This document shows positions 32,659-45,000 of a stretch of DNA of 64,000 nt, piece by piece. Each line of letters starts with the position of its first letter. Positions within the stretch are counted from its first letter, which is position 1. The stretch comes from Pochonia chlamydosporia 170 (Eukaryota; Ascomycota; Sordariomycetes; Hypocreales; Clavicipitaceae). The translations under genes were made by a program, and so were the position numbers. The notes under the pieces were generated by a model. That model was not told the origin of the DNA, made no database searches, and saw only the letters and a program-made list of their open reading frames with translations. The stretch covers positions 6,448,001-6,512,000 of the forward strand of contig NC_035790.1 of the NCBI RefSeq assembly GCF_001653235.2, written 5' to 3'.

Positions 32659-33978
32659 TTACATCGTGAAATTCTCATCAATGACAAACTCCGTCTTCCC
32701 AACATCTAACCCCCTCGCAAACGCAATCCACAAGCTCTTGACTTGATCCCCCACTCTCTCCACCACCTCACGTACATTCTCGCCCTTCATCATTGGCGCG
32801 TCCTTCCAACAATCCCAAGTCCCAAGCAAGAACGGCATGTCCACGGTATGCGCCGCCCCCCATGGACTCTGTGAGGGTGCAATATTGAACTCGTAGAACC
32901 ATGGCTTCTCAAGCGGTTCTGAATCTCTAATCTTTCGATATAATTTGTCCGAATCATCTTGAAACCACGCCTTGCTGATGTACTCCGCGGGTGACGATTC
33001 AACTCTTGGCCGTACGGAGGGGTCGATGTTATTAAAGATTGGTACAAAGGCCGTCCCCTCATCTTTGGTGTATCCTATGAAAATAGGTATCCGGCGAATT
33101 GTTGCGTCCAGTTTCTCATTAAACAAGTCCTTATCCGGCAATGGATGGTGGCCAAACAACGGGCCAAAAGGCATTCCGGCCGATGCAAAAGACAACCCCT
33201 TCATAGCCAACTTCCCTTGTATCGCTAGCAGTTCCTCCACAGACGCTTCATCTTTATCCTGTGGCACAAGATCAGACGCGAGTTGCTCCAAGGCATTCAC
33301 CATGTCACTTTTATCCATCAATCGAGCGCCCAAAGGCATGCTCTGCAAAATAGCTCTTTGGAATAATCCCTCCGTCCTGTCCGCCCCCATCAAACAGTAG
33401 ATAGAGTCCGCACCAGCGGATTCCCCAAATACACAAACCTTCTTAGGATGGCCACCAAAGCTTTCAATATTCTCTTGGATCCATTTCAAAGCAGCAATTT
33501 GATCCAGCAGTCCGAGATTCGCAGGTGCCCTCCCCTTAATAGGTTGGTATCCAAATATCCCAAGGCGATACGTGATTGTCACCACCACAACACCCTTCTT
33601 GGCGAGACTTGCGCCAGAGTAGCAATCCAGGTCTCCTGCTCCAGTGGAGTACCCTCCTCCGTGAAGGAAGACCATTACCGGTGCAGATTGAGGTTTAGAT
33701 GCTGGTGCGAAGACGCTGACGCAGAGACAGTCTTCTGACATTGTGCGTCCTTCGGCAATGGGACCGTTGAGGGCATCGAGACGGGATTTTGGCTGTGGGC
33801 ATATGGGACCTGGCTTGGTGTAGTCCTTGGTTGAGTGCCATGGTGGAATAGGTTGTGGCGGCTGGAAACGCTTGGCTTGGGCGTAAGGAACACAGCGGGC
33901 TATTATGAGACCATCTGTTTGTAGCGCCGTGATTTTGCCCTTTGGAAGCTCGATGCTTATTGTGGGTGTAGATGCCAT
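32659..33978 (-). CDS. Type-B carboxylesterase family protein
   Basis: An intronless 439-aa protein with the carboxylesterase/cholinesterase fold: oxyanion HGGGY at 106-110, ANLGLLDQIAALKWIQENIESFGGHP, nucleophile Ser187 in GESAGA, a probable acid in the GYTKDEGT region and His in WGAAHTVDMPFLLG. It has no signal peptide from the chosen start and is about 100 residues shorter than secreted type-B lipases, so it is probably an intracellular esterase. Its substrate cannot be read from the sequence. The ATG at 33978 is preferred because conservation begins there; an upstream in-frame ATG at 34092 would add 38 residues with a hydrophobic stretch. Confidence 0.85.
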   Translation of the reverse strand: MASTPTISIELPKGKITALQTDGLIIARCVPYAQAKRFQPPQPIPPWHSTKDYTKPGPICPQPKSRLDALNGPIAEGRTMSEDCLCVSVFAPASKPQSAPVMVFLHGGGYSTGAGDLDCYSGASLAKKGVVVVTITYRLGIFGYQPIKGRAPANLGLLDQIAALKWIQENIESFGGHPKKVCVFGESAGADSIYCLMGADRTEGLFQRAILQSMPLGARLMDKSDMVNALEQLASDLVPQDKDEASVEELLAIQGKLAMKGLSFASAGMPFGPLFGHHPLPDKDLFNEKLDATIRRIPIFIGYTKDEGTAFVPIFNNIDPSVRPRVESSPAEYISKAWFQDDSDKLYRKIRDSEPLEKPWFYEFNIAPSQSPWGAAHTVDMPFLLGTWDCWKDAPMMKGENVREVVERVGDQVKSLWIAFARGLDVGKTEFVIDENFTM

Positions 33979-34658
33979 GGTGTTACATACGAGAGGTGTG
34001 GCAGATAATGTATCGTTGAACAGGCCGTTCGACGGTACTGGCCGAAGGGTAAGTATTATATAGACAATCTCACAACTGCAAAATATTTTCATACCAAAAA
34101 CTATGATATACTACCATGTTCATAAATTTACCCATCGGCGCACCTCTGCATCAGAAATACAAATCATCGTCTCACTCCGTCCCTTCCGGTCATCGGGATG
34201 ATCCGTTACTGGTCGCCACTTTGAGGGGAAACGGCCGCTTTTCCCGTTTAGAGCTGCACATCTCACCAGGATGTAACTTAAATAATGCATGCGCCCTGTG
34301 GTAGATTCAAACTGTAAATGTCTTCATCGGCGTCGGGAGTTGATTCGGGAAACGGACTTCCGATTGCCCGATGCTGTCGGCTTGTCGCGGGAGCGAGAAT
34401 GGGCCCATGTTCTATGCAGAAAGATGTAATAGCATGGGACAAATGTCTCACGTACAGACCATGGCATTACGCAACGATATAATCGCATTTAGAACATAGT
34501 AAATACAACTCCAGCAGCATCTGTACATTTACAGATTTGCCAGACGTAGGTATGGAGCTACCAAACAAAAAGCTTACGCGCTCCGAAGCGTCCACCTCTC
34601 TTCTCCTCCCCAGCCTTTCCCCGAGTCTAATCTAGATGGACAAAACGTTCTTTTATAA
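33979..34658. other. Intergenic region between carboxylesterase and NDUFV1 genes
   Basis: No gene recognised; contains the carboxylesterase promoter and the NDUFV1 3' flank. Confidence 0.5.
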
Positions 34659-36277
34659 TTACTGACCTGGAGACACAAGCTTGCCTTGTGACCTCGCATT
34701 GGAGTCCCATCCACCTGCCAGAGCTGCCCCACCATTCTCCTGGGCAAACTTCTGCATTCTAGCCTCCAACTCGGGTCGGAAGTGGCGGATAAGACCCTGG
34801 ATAGGCCAGGCAAATGCTTCACCCAAAGCTAAAGGGTAATCAGGTCAGCGCTACTATTCTCATTTGATGTAGATGGAAGTGGGCAGAGTTTAATGCTTTG
34901 CTTACCGCAGATAGTGTGTCCTTCAACTTGCTTCGTCAACTCCTGAAGCATATCAATTTCTCGCTCCCGTCCCTGGCCACGCTCGAATCGAGACATGATC
35001 TGTTCAGTCCATTTGCTTCCCTCACGGCAAGGGGTGCACTGGCCGCAACTCTCGTGTCTGTAGAAGTGGCTGAGTCGAGAAATGGCACGGACAACATCGG
35101 TGCTCTTGTCCATGACGATAACGGCAGCAGTACCAAGACCGGACTGGCTATCCTTCAAGGCGTCAAAGTCCATAAGCTGATCGTCGCAAACACTCTTGGG
35201 TAGAATCGGGGTAGATGAACCACCGGGAATAATGGCCAAGAGGTTATCCCAACCACCACGGACACCACCGCAGTGCTTGTCAATCAGCTCACGCAGGGGG
35301 ATGGACATCTCTTCCTCGACCGTGCAAGGATTGTTGACATGACCAGAGATGCAAAACAGCTTGGTGCCTTGGTTACGCTCGCGGCCAAAGCCGGCAAACC
35401 AGTTTCCTCCACGGCGGCAAATGGTAGGTGCAACGGCCACAGTCTCAACGTTGGCGACAGTCGAAGGGCATCCGAACAGACCGACGGCAGCGGGGAAAGG
35501 GGGCTTAAGACGGGGTTTGCCAGGCTTGCCCTCGAGAGACTCAATCAAAGAAGTCTCCTCGCCACAAACGTAGGCACCGCCACCGCGGTGGATGAACACG
35601 TCGAAGTCGTAGCCAGAACCACAGGCATTCTTTCCGATCAGCCCGTCCTGGTAAGCCTCGTTGATGGCATTCTGCAAGACGGCAGCCTCGTAGACGAATT
35701 CACCTCGGATATAAATGTAGGCAGCAGTGGCGTTCATGGCTCGGCCAGCGACGAGGCAGCCTTCGACGAGCTTGTGGGGGTCCTTTCGCATAATTTCGCG
35801 GTCCTTGCAAGTTCCAGGCTCGCCCTCATCAGCGTTGACGACAAGGTATCGGGGTTTGGTGTCCTTGTCCCAGTCCTTGAAGTTCATGAAAGACTACACA
35901 TTGGCAGAGCCAATTGGATTAGAATTGAGTCCCCTCGAGGCACCATTGATGCAGAATAGATAAAGCAAACATACCCATTTCAGACCAGATGGGAAGCCGG
36001 CACCTCCACGTCCTCGCAAACCGGAGGCCTTGACCTCGTTGATGATCCAATCGTGGCCCTTGAGTATAATCTCCTTCGTCTTATGCCAATCGCCCATCTT
36101 CTTCGCGCTCTTCAGGTCGGCGGGGAATCGGCCGTAGAGATTCTGGAAAATACGATCTTGGTCCTTGAGACCCCCGTAAGTCCGCTTGGGGGTGCCATCC
36201 TGCACGGTGGCGAGGCCCCTGACGGCGGTCCGCGAGAGGCTCACGGCCTTGTTTGGCGCCGCTCTCGTGGACAGCAT
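34659..36277 (-). CDS. nuo-51: NADH:ubiquinone oxidoreductase 51-kDa flavoprotein (NDUFV1, nuo-51)
   Basis: Exons 36277-35975, 35893-34906 and 34828-34659 (introns 81 and 77 bp) encode 486 aa. A mitochondrial presequence ([21 protein letters not shown]) precedes GLKDQDRIF. The FMN/NADH site appears as [19 protein letters not shown] across the first splice and [18 protein letters not shown]. The N3 4Fe-4S cluster ligands are CGQCTPC (about residues 385-391) and the Cys of GHTICALGEA across the second splice. The protein is the NADH-oxidising subunit in the N-module of complex I. The last exon ends in LVSPGQ. Another complex I subunit gene, NDUFS3, lies 27 kb to the right. Confidence 0.95.
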
Positions 36278-36751
36278 TGCGTCGTTGTCCGGTTGGGCGG
36301 CGGATTCGAGGTTGAGAGGGTGAGGTCGTGGATTTGTCGTAGAGGTGCTGTGCGGCACTTCGCGGCGAGATTTGTCCAATGTAAGCGTCAGAATTGCAGA
36401 TGATCTGGTTGGCCAATGCTACTTGTGGGTACACTAGCTATTCAGTTAACCGCTACTGCTGAACCTCAGGTCATTTAGACTCTGAACGAGGTACTGTCTA
36501 TCTGTCCAGTTAGCGAGGGAAGCTCCACAGTTCCCCTTCCCAATTCCTCCAGCTGTTCTCCCCCAAGTCAATCTCGGTGTCCATCGGAGAGCTCCACGGA
36601 CTTTTACAATCTACCCTTAGCACCATACACGGCCTATAACAGCATTTGAGCCTAGGCTGCAAGCTTTCCACCGTCAAGAAAATGACGAGAAGTTTTATGG
36701 AAACAAAAACGCCTAAATTAATATAGGCCGGTGTATTCACCAAGCTCAACC
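36278..36751. other. Bidirectional promoter region NDUFV1 / DCTN6
   Basis: 474 bp between divergent starts, with no gene seen. Confidence 0.5.
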
Positions 36752-37336
36752 ATGTCCAGCAAACGACATTCCATCCTGCCAGCCATAGATCGAAGTGGTC
36801 CAAAGCCACCAGTCAACTTCTCGTCGTCCCTCACTATATCCGACAATGCAATTCTCCAAGGCACACATTCCATTACTATGCAGTCTGAGACTGTAGTGCA
36901 CCCTCGAGCTCGATTCGAGTCGAATATCGGTAGCATACTTATCGGCAGGCGGTGCATCATTCACGAGCGAGCTCACATTGGGGCACGTCCCGCCGACCTG
37001 GATACTGCCAAACCGGGAGGTGTTGCACTCGGAGACTACGTTGTAGTTGAGGTTGGAACAGTCATCGAGGCTGGTGATACGGAAATTGGCGAGGGGACCA
37101 CCTTGCAAGTCGGATGCAAAATTGGCAGTGGCGCCAAGATTGGACGGGGCTGCACAATCACGCACAGGTCTATCATTGCTCCTGGTGAAGTCCTGCCAGA
37201 TCATACCGTGGTTTACTCGGACGGCTTACGACGATTGGATAATCGTGGGGTCACAGATATGCGGAAATTGGGGCTAGTGAAGCAGATTGCGGTTTTGAAG
37301 AAGATGATACCCAGCAACCCGGACAAATTTAAGTGA
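36752..37336 (+). CDS. Dynactin subunit 6 (p27), left-handed beta-helix protein
   Basis: An intronless 194-aa protein. After a short Lys/Pro-rich start it carries hexapeptide repeats ([LIV]GxxxX): ILQGTHSITM, GSILIGRRCIIHERAHIGA, GDYVVVEVGTVIEAGDTEIGEGTTLQVGCKIGSGAKIGRGCTITHRSIIAPG. A C-terminal helix (RKLGLVKQIAVLKKMIPSNPDKFK) ends it. This is the dynactin pointed-end p27/DCTN6 pattern; p25 (DCTN5) is the alternative but lacks this C-terminal helix. The protein helps dynein-dynactin bind cargo such as early endosomes. Start at ATG 36752; the frame is open a little upstream without an ATG. It converges with the transhydrogenase gene, 85 bp between stops. Confidence 0.82.
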   Translation: MSSKRHSILPAIDRSGPKPPVNFSSSLTISDNAILQGTHSITMQSETVVHPRARFESNIGSILIGRRCIIHERAHIGARPADLDTAKPGGVALGDYVVVEVGTVIEAGDTEIGEGTTLQVGCKIGSGAKIGRGCTITHRSIIAPGEVLPDHTVVYSDGLRRLDNRGVTDMRKLGLVKQIAVLKKMIPSNPDKFK

Positions 37337-37421
37337 TTTCTCACAGCGAGCGGCAGAATACGACATTACAAAAGTCAATTCCTATATGTCAATGGGGCTA
37401 TGCTACACTTGTACATAATGC

Positions 37422-39129
37422 TTAGTGGCTCATTGCATCCTCAAAGAGTCCCCGAAGCTGCTCCTTCTCAGTCTGCAGTTCCTTGTCCAGTCCGGGAGCC
37501 AGCATGAGCACACGAGCCTGAGGAATGGTACCTTCGACAAGAGCATCGATGTGCTCGTTGCCAAAGCCAAGGTCCTTGAGACCCGCAGGCTGGTCACCTA
37601 GGTCTGCAAGGAACTTGGTCAACGCCTCAGCCAGAACCTCACCAGCACTCTCCAACTTCACGTTGGAAGTATCAACGCCGAAAGCCTCTGCAGCTTCAAG
37701 ATGTCTCTGGGGGTTAGATGCAGCAGTGAATCTAAAGACGGCAGGAGCGGAAACAGCGACAGAGACACCGTGCGGAATCAGTGGTGCGGCAACTTCGTAG
37801 CCAGCGTGCCTGTATCCTGGGTTCTGTCCAGAGATGGGATAAGACATGCCTAGATAGAAATATCAGTATGAAAGTTCCCAGAACGATTGCACTTTGGCAA
37901 TGTTTGCAAATATTACGTACCGTGACACAAGTGGACACCAGCATTTCCAAAGCCGACGCCAGCGAGAGTAGCTGCAAGAAGCATCTCACTCTGTGCCTCA
38001 AAGTCATCGGGGTCCTTGACTGCTCGAGGCAGGTATTTGACAGTGCGGCGAAGAGCATGAAACGAGAACACGTCAGAAATAGGATTGGCGCCCTGATACG
38101 CAGGTCTCATGATGGGATTGGGTGGCCGAGGAGTACGCTCATGGTAGGGGATTGCTGTCCAGGACTCGAGCGAGTGGCAGAGCACATCCAGACCGGAGCT
38201 GGCCTTGACAGCAGCGGGCATGGTTCTGGTATTGATAGGATCACATATTCCCAGCGTAGGCTTCAGGTTTCTGTGCGCGACACCAGTCTTGGCCCGTTTG
38301 GATACAAGATCAAAGATGGCTGTGCCAGTGGTCTCACTTCCAGTGCCAGCGGTGGTAGGAACGGCAATAAGCGGATGAAGGGGCTTGTCGACAGGACGAC
38401 CCTTGCCAAGGGGGGCATTGACAAAGTCCAAAAAGTCAGCGTCGGGGTAGTTCAAGTAAAGATTCATGAGTTTTGCTGTATCCATTACTGAACCGCCGCC
38501 AACAGCAAGGAAGGCATCTGGCTGGTAAGGGCGAACCCAATCGATAGCTTCCTTGATCCTGCATACAAGTTAGCCTTGACTATTGCTTATATTGAAGTTT
38601 AGGCAAATACGAGAGAGATTTAAGAAAAAAGTTGACTTACGAGCTGTCTTTTGGCTCTATTCTCACGTTGGAAAAGACTTCGAAGCTGATGCCCTCTCTC
38701 GTCAAGCCCTCTCTAACCTGTCTCATGGCATCCAATTTGTCAACAGTGGGATCTGTAACAACGCACACCTTCTTAGCGCCCATGTTCTTGAAGTCCATGC
38801 CAACTTCCTGCGTCACACCGGGACCAAAGCGAATAGATGAAGCGGCCATCTCAAATGCATACTCCTTCAGTTCTTGATTGACTGATGTTGGGGTGGCATA
38901 CCGCCGGCGACCTGCCTCCCTTGCCCGCGGGACAATAGAAGGAGGAGCCTTGTGGTAGCCTGGGTTTGAATGACATGGACATGAAGGCGGATGTGTATAT
39001 TGAATGGTGCGAAGGAGGCTAGTTGCCCGCTTCGCAGCCTGTTGCATATATCTGTTAATAATGTTTCAAAAAGAACTTGCGAGCAGGGCAGTTGCTTACG
39101 TTGGGTATAACTCGGACAGGGGCGACCAT
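37422..39129 (-). CDS. Hydroxyacid-oxoacid transhydrogenase, mitochondrial (ADHFE1-type)
   Basis: Four exons (39129-39100, 39038-38641, 38558-37921, 37849-37422; introns 61, 82 and 71 bp) encode 497 aa. It is an iron-containing alcohol dehydrogenase of the HOT branch: an Arg-rich presequence, the YAFEMAASSIRFGPGVTQEVGMD block typical of HOT, GGGSVMDTAK, PTTAGTGSETT, GLDVLCHSLESW, and metal-binding His residues in GNAGVHLCHGMSYPISG. It couples oxidation of 4-hydroxybutyrate to reduction of 2-oxoglutarate in mitochondria. The first exon is only ten codons. Acceptor 39039 is chosen because the nearer AG at about 39051 would run into a stop. Confidence 0.9.
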
Positions 39130-40069
39130 GGCGGTATGTGGGCAGCAGCAGAAGCTTAATTGGTACTCCTGGTCTGTTGGGTTGGGGGAGTAGAGAAGAA
39201 ATCAAGTTGGAGGCGTGGTGTGAGAATGGAGGTGGTGATGGTGTGGATAGATGGAGTCCACCGGTCCGGAGGTGCTTGAGCCTCGGGTATTGACATTTGA
39301 TGACATGGAGCTCCAGTTGTGCAGTTCCGTGTGTGAAACGAGACAGTCTTGGTGAAGGTCAAGTGGATTCAATGTCTGGTTGGATTGCGGGGGAAAGTTG
39401 GAGACGGCCAACAACGCGGCAATCGGAATCTCGGCCATGGTCTTGATATGAAGAGAAAAAAATCAAGAATTTTAGTATCATTCGTTGCAATTAGTGGTGA
39501 CAGAAAATTGTTCTGAAAAAGAGTCGTAGTTTGGTACTTGCTTGACTTCAACCTTCAAAGCTTCACAGCTTTGATCATGGCTAGGAAGCTCCGTCACATC
39601 CCCACACGCCACCTCCACCATGACAGACCAGACCAGACCAAGAACTGCTCTCAGCTCTCAATGCGTCAAGGTTACCGTACCCTACACTGAGGGCATCAAT
39701 TCACAAGCAAGGTGAATGTAGAGAAAGTCTCCTAGTGACAGGCGCAAAATACGCCATTGTACACAAGCGGCACAATTCTTCTATTATATGCCCAATTGGA
39801 AAGCCTGCCAGTCTCAAACTCCTGCCTATTGGGGGAGTTTGGTTGCATCTTGTCATAACGACCATCCCAGATCACCACGCCCATCGGCCAGATGACTCAA
39901 ATGCCGGGTTTCTGACACATAAGTTCAAAACAACCGGACAACGCGTTCAATCTACGACGAAGCTATTAAATAAGTTCAACTAACGACTATTCGCTGGCTG
40001 GGGATAACCTTTTCACATACTTCTATACATCATATCACGGCAACCATCAATCCTACTTTACTCACCAGC
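39130..40069. other. Divergent intergenic region
   Basis: 940 bp between the transhydrogenase and peptidase genes; no gene recognised. Confidence 0.5.
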
Positions 40070-41245
40070 ATGGCACCAACAAGACGAGCTCGAATCAGAG
40101 ATGTTCTTCCACAGCTAACCTTGGGGAAATGGGCGACTGGACCCCTCAACTCCATTACAGACGTTCCAGGTGTTCTTGTTCACACCGAGTCCATTCACAC
40201 GGATGACAAAAATGTCAACACTGGTGTCACTACAATCCTGCCAAGGAAGGATTGGCACGAGCATGCAAGTTTTGCTGGTGTGTTCCGTTTCAATGGCTGT
40301 GGAGAGATGACCGGCACCCACTGGATCAACGAGACTGGTCTTCTCACGTCCCCCATCATCCTGACAAATTCTACGGCCATTGGTGATGGATATCGTGGCA
40401 TCATGGAGTACGCCTTCCGTAACTTCACTAATGAAGAGGGCGAGATGGATCTATTCATCTTTCCCGTGGTTGCAGAAACCTTTGACGGCTACCTCAGTGA
40501 CCAGAGCAAGTTTGCCGTGACGCCTGAGCACATAATCCGAGGCATTGAAAAGGCCAGTTCCGAGCGAGTACCAGAGGGAAACACTGGCGGTGGAACGGCC
40601 ATGCTATGCCATCGCTACAAAGGCGGCACCGGATCCAGCAGCAGAACCATCAACGGATACGACATAAATGGCAACTCAGCCACGTATACTGTTGGGGTGT
40701 TGGTGCAAGCCAACTATGGCTCACCAGAAAATCTCAACATCGGCGGCGTACCACTTGGCCGGATCCTCAAGGAACAAGGAAACACTACCAAGGCTGAGGC
40801 GCCAAAGGGTGGATCAAAGGAGCCTCGCAAGGACGGCAGCATCATCATTATCGTAGCGACAGATGCACCTCTACTTCCAATCCAGCTCCAGCGTCTCGCA
40901 ACGCGTGCCACAGTTGGTCTTGGTAAGGTTGGCGGTTACGGCAACAATTCATCTGGCGACATTTTCCTCGCTTTTTCGACAGCAAACAAGATTGCCTTTC
41001 AGGAATTCTCGATGCAAGGACAGGGCGGGCCACCGGTAGACCAGTATAAGCCGTTGCCGAGAGCTGTTCAAATGAGTGACAATGACTCGATTAACTGCTT
41101 GTTTGAGGCAGCGGCAGATGCTACAGAGGAGGCGATTTACAATAGCATCTGCATGGCCGAGACAATGACTGGTTTCAAAGGCAGGACGGTTGAGGCAATG
41201 GATTTGGAGAAGTTGAAGGAAATTGTAGGTCCACGATTGGTTTGA
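40070..41245 (+). CDS. P1-family (DmpA-like) aminopeptidase, self-processing Ntn fold
   Basis: An intronless 391-aa protein of the DmpA/L-aminopeptidase-D-esterase family: [89 protein letters not shown] and [15 protein letters not shown]. These enzymes are made as one chain that cleaves itself before a Ser, which becomes the N-terminal nucleophile of the beta chain. Here that site is at S294-S295; the bacterial prototype has Gly-Ser there. The enzyme would release N-terminal residues from D- or L-peptides or beta-peptides; its physiological substrate is unknown. No secretion signal is seen. Confidence 0.87.
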   Translation: MAPTRRARIRDVLPQLTLGKWATGPLNSITDVPGVLVHTESIHTDDKNVNTGVTTILPRKDWHEHASFAGVFRFNGCGEMTGTHWINETGLLTSPIILTNSTAIGDGYRGIMEYAFRNFTNEEGEMDLFIFPVVAETFDGYLSDQSKFAVTPEHIIRGIEKASSERVPEGNTGGGTAMLCHRYKGGTGSSSRTINGYDINGNSATYTVGVLVQANYGSPENLNIGGVPLGRILKEQGNTTKAEAPKGGSKEPRKDGSIIIIVATDAPLLPIQLQRLATRATVGLGKVGGYGNNSSGDIFLAFSTANKIAFQEFSMQGQGGPPVDQYKPLPRAVQMSDNDSINCLFEAAADATEEAIYNSICMAETMTGFKGRTVEAMDLEKLKEIVGPRLV

Positions 41246-42028
41246 GATGTGAGGTGCAGGGACTTGCTGGTTGTAAGACATGCCTAATTGATCTTGTCGA
41301 ATCTGATATACGCGTCTCTCTTCTTGGTCAGTGCGTAGGTCAACATCGAGGGCGTGGTCTGGATATGTTGAGAATGTGTGATTTTGTGCAGAAAATCATG
41401 CATAGCAATGAGCATATGCACTTTCGACGTAATTACTCAAGTCCTTGATGACGACGAGGGCGTCAGCAGTCCTCAGGGTCGGTAGATGCGCTTTATGCAC
41501 TTTGCAATGCAAAAAGTTCGGGCCCCGCTGATGAATCCTGAAGAAATATTGGGAATTGAAGACTTGATAGATGATGAGCCAGCAATTCCAACTCCGCGTT
41601 GCTGGAGCTTGACGAAAGGGGCCCCCTCAAGTGTGGACATGGACCAACCAGAAGCAATGGAGCTGCACCTTCCTGCCCACTTCCAGGTCACCTCAAACCA
41701 ACACTTCGCACCAGACCAGACCCATGCTAGCACCAGACGGTCAAATCAAGCCAAGTCCAGTTTGGCTGGTCCATTTGATCCAGTTCGATCAGTTCTGTCA
41801 TCAGCCCTCCTGATACTTGTCCTACCTCATCAACGCCATTTACAGATATCCATAATTACCGAGCCACAGAATCTTCACCATCACTCTACTCAAACCAGTG
41901 CAGCATATCGACGCTGCGACGCGCATACATTAGCTCTGCTGTCCGCCTCTCGTCGATCATGCTCCCGCCTCCTATCTCCGCCCTCTCCTCTCCTTCATGA
42001 TCTCGCCCGACGACGCGCATTCAGATAG
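41246..42028. other. Intergenic region and SEC3 leader
   Basis: A 180-codon plus-strand frame (41486-42028) stops directly before the SEC3 ATG. It lacks domain motifs and probably lies in the promoter and 5' UTR; no gene is called. Confidence 0.45.
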
Positions 42029-45000
42029 ATGGACCGCGCAAATGGGGCCGGCCCTGGCCCTGCCGCCACGAGGGCGGAGCGATTTGAAGATGAGAAGCGC
42101 CGTTTAATCGAAAGCTGTTTTAGCAAGAAGGATACGGATGGCTCCCGTGAGTATTGATCCATTACTCCCATCCCATGTATTGTGACCAGAGCTTGGTCAA
42201 ATGTGAACAGCATGGCGTAGCTCATCGCACATTGGGAACTCGACCCGCACAACGTGCGATCATAACCAGAGTTATGGCAGCAGTCAACTGACTTGAAAAT
42301 GCATCAAAATTTAGTTCTCGAAACCTACATCACGCACATTCGAATCATTGAGTATTCCTCCCACCCGTCAAGTCCCCCACCACTGCAAGCTCGATCTCCC
42401 GAATCCGAAAAGCCTCGAGTTATTATTGTAGCAGTACGAAAATCAGGTCGAGTTCGCATGCATAAATCAAAAGAAAATGCCAACGGAACATTTTCAATCG
42501 GCAAAACTTGGAATCTTGATGACCTGAGCCACATCGAGTCCTTCACTGGACCTCAGGTGAACCCCAGCAATCGGGAATGGGGCGGCGATACTGGCTTCCT
42601 GGTGACACTTGGCAAGCCATACTACTGGCAGGCCCAGACCGACAAGGAAAAGAAGTTCTTTATTGCCAGCTTAATCAAGATCTATGGAAAATATACCGGT
42701 GGCAAGGTCCCCGAGCTGGCTGGCTTCGACCAGAAAGAGCTGGAACAAGTGGTAGGAGCCGGAAGACGACCTGCTACTGGACCTGCACCACGACCGCCTC
42801 CACTGGAGCAGACTCCTAGCCAGCAAAGTGTAGCGTCAGGTTCGTCAGCTCCGAGTATTCCACCGGGTTCCTCAGCTCCGCCTCCGGCGCCATCGGCGCC
42901 ATCGGCTTCATCAGGCACGCCTGATCCCATCCGCTTCCAGAAGAGCCCTGCAGCTATGCGACCACCGATGAATGGCAGCAACTCGCCTGCGGGGAGTTTC
43001 GACTCAGCCATGTCAAGGGATCGCACAGGTCCAAGGTGGACAAATCAGCAAAACAAGAGTCAGGATTCTGTGGCCAACTCGTTTACCACCGCAAGAAGCG
43101 AAGATACGTCAAGTCAACCGCCTCGTTCTCGTAATGGCATGAATGGGCCCGCAGCATTTGGACGATTTGGCGAACCCCGAGAACCGTCTGAACCACCACA
43201 AGAACCACTTCCTACGCCTCCCCCGCAAGGTCCGCCTCAAGCTGAAGGCAAACCACCGCCGGAGAGACGGCGGCCGCCAATGGATCCCTCAAGGCCTCAA
43301 GACCGCGATCTTGTCCCTCCACCGCTGAATAGTCCAACAGCAAGAAGGGAACCTGTCGCTCCACCACCTAGGAGCAGTGATAGGATGTCACCCAGAAAAG
43401 ACACGAGCCAGCCACCACCATTACCAGCAGACCGAGCCATACCTTCTCCTGCCGTACCGCCGCTGGATAAGTCCAAATCGGAGAGTGCCAAACCCGAACC
43501 ACCCCCAGAACCAACCAACAACTCCACAATCTCATTGCCGGCATCAACTGCGAGCGACGTTGGTGCTGTTCCTGAACCAGCGGCTGATCCAGATGAAGAC
43601 GTGCGACCGGGTTTGGGTCCAATGATTCGACAGAAGAAGTCAAAGGGTGACATTGCTGGGGTGCTCTGGAAAGCTGCCTCAGCTGCTTCGGCATTTCGTC
43701 CAAGACCTGGCGGTGCTGGAGACCGTTTGCGCCAGGCGCAAATCAAGTCCGAAGGACCTGATGGCATAACTGGCGTTGTGCCTGCACCACCCAGGCCAGT
43801 CACTCCTGAGGTTCCTAAACCTGCGGATACACCAAAGCAAAGCCCGAAGCCCGCACCCATCGTTACCCAAACCCCGGTTCCAGCCCCTGCCGGAGAAGTT
43901 CCAGAGGTTACCCTTACTATTCCAAACTCCAGCCAATCCACGGTTGTTGAGCCAGGCAAGGCTAAAGAAGACAAGAAGGAAGAGGCGCCCAAAGAAGCAC
44001 CTCGAAGATCTGTTGTGACAGGAAACGACGCGAAGTATCTGCAGAGTCTCGGTATCGACCCAAGTCTTCTCGATGACAGAAGTGAGGAATTTGGCAAGTG
44101 GCTAGACTATTTTGGCTGGGTACCCGGGCAGGGAATGCGGTCCCATTCCTCAGAGGACATGAAGGCAGATTTGGAACGAGAGATCAACAAAGCGCAAGCT
44201 GGTGGTTGGCTCGCCAGGTTCCAGGAGGAAGATGATCGAGTCGAAGCGATCAAACGAGGCATCGACTTGGCCATGGGAGAGTGCGAAGAGCTGGACAATC
44301 TGCTCACGCTCTACTCTGTCGAACTTTCGGTAAGATTGAACAAGCCCATCAAGTATCTAGGGTTCATCACTGTATCTAACATTTACAAACTCCTAGACTC
44401 TGTCGGAAGATATTACGTACATCGAAGCTCAGGGCCAGGGCCTGCAAGTTCAAACAGCGAATCAAAAGCTTCTAAAGAAAGAATTGGAGTCACTCCTAGA
44501 GACATGCGCCATTACATCTGGAGACCTAGAAGCTCTGCGCCTTGCACCCTTGGACAACCTTCGGGGCCTCGAGGACGTTGAGGCAGCCCTCGTTACACTT
44601 TTCAAAGCCATGGTCAAAATTGACCCGTCATTGGGCGGTGTTGAGCCAACACCAAGTGCCCAACCCAAGGCTGATCAGACGCCTGCGTTCAATACCGACT
44701 ATGACAATATGAGAATCGTGCAAGAAAAGAAGGAAATGTACCTTCAAGAAAGCGCATACTTTATGCGACGACTAATTGAGTTTATGGGCCGACAGTTCGA
44801 TGAGTCGTACGCTGGCACAAAACGTGCGCTTGAAGGCGCTCTCTCCAAGAAAGTAGACGCCTCTCATTACGATGCCGGCCGGGAGTTCCTCTGGAAGTAT
44901 AGTCCCCTGATGTTGTACGCGCGTGACGTTGATCTGGACAACTGGAATCGCCTTCTCCAGGTCTATCAGGACAAGAGTCACCCGTTGTACAAGGGCCAGT

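Noticed and set aside
34898..35959. Long plus-strand frames opposite NDUFV1
   Set aside because: They are antisense shadows of the conserved NDUFV1 exon; the minus-strand product carries all complex I motifs.
41486..42028. 180-codon frame just upstream of SEC3
   Set aside because: Ends at the SEC3 start, no motif, composition typical of a 5' leader.
43297..44097. 266-codon minus-strand frame within SEC3
   Set aside because: Antisense of the Pro/Ser-rich SEC3 linker; Gly-rich output is an expected artefact of reverse-complemented proline codons.
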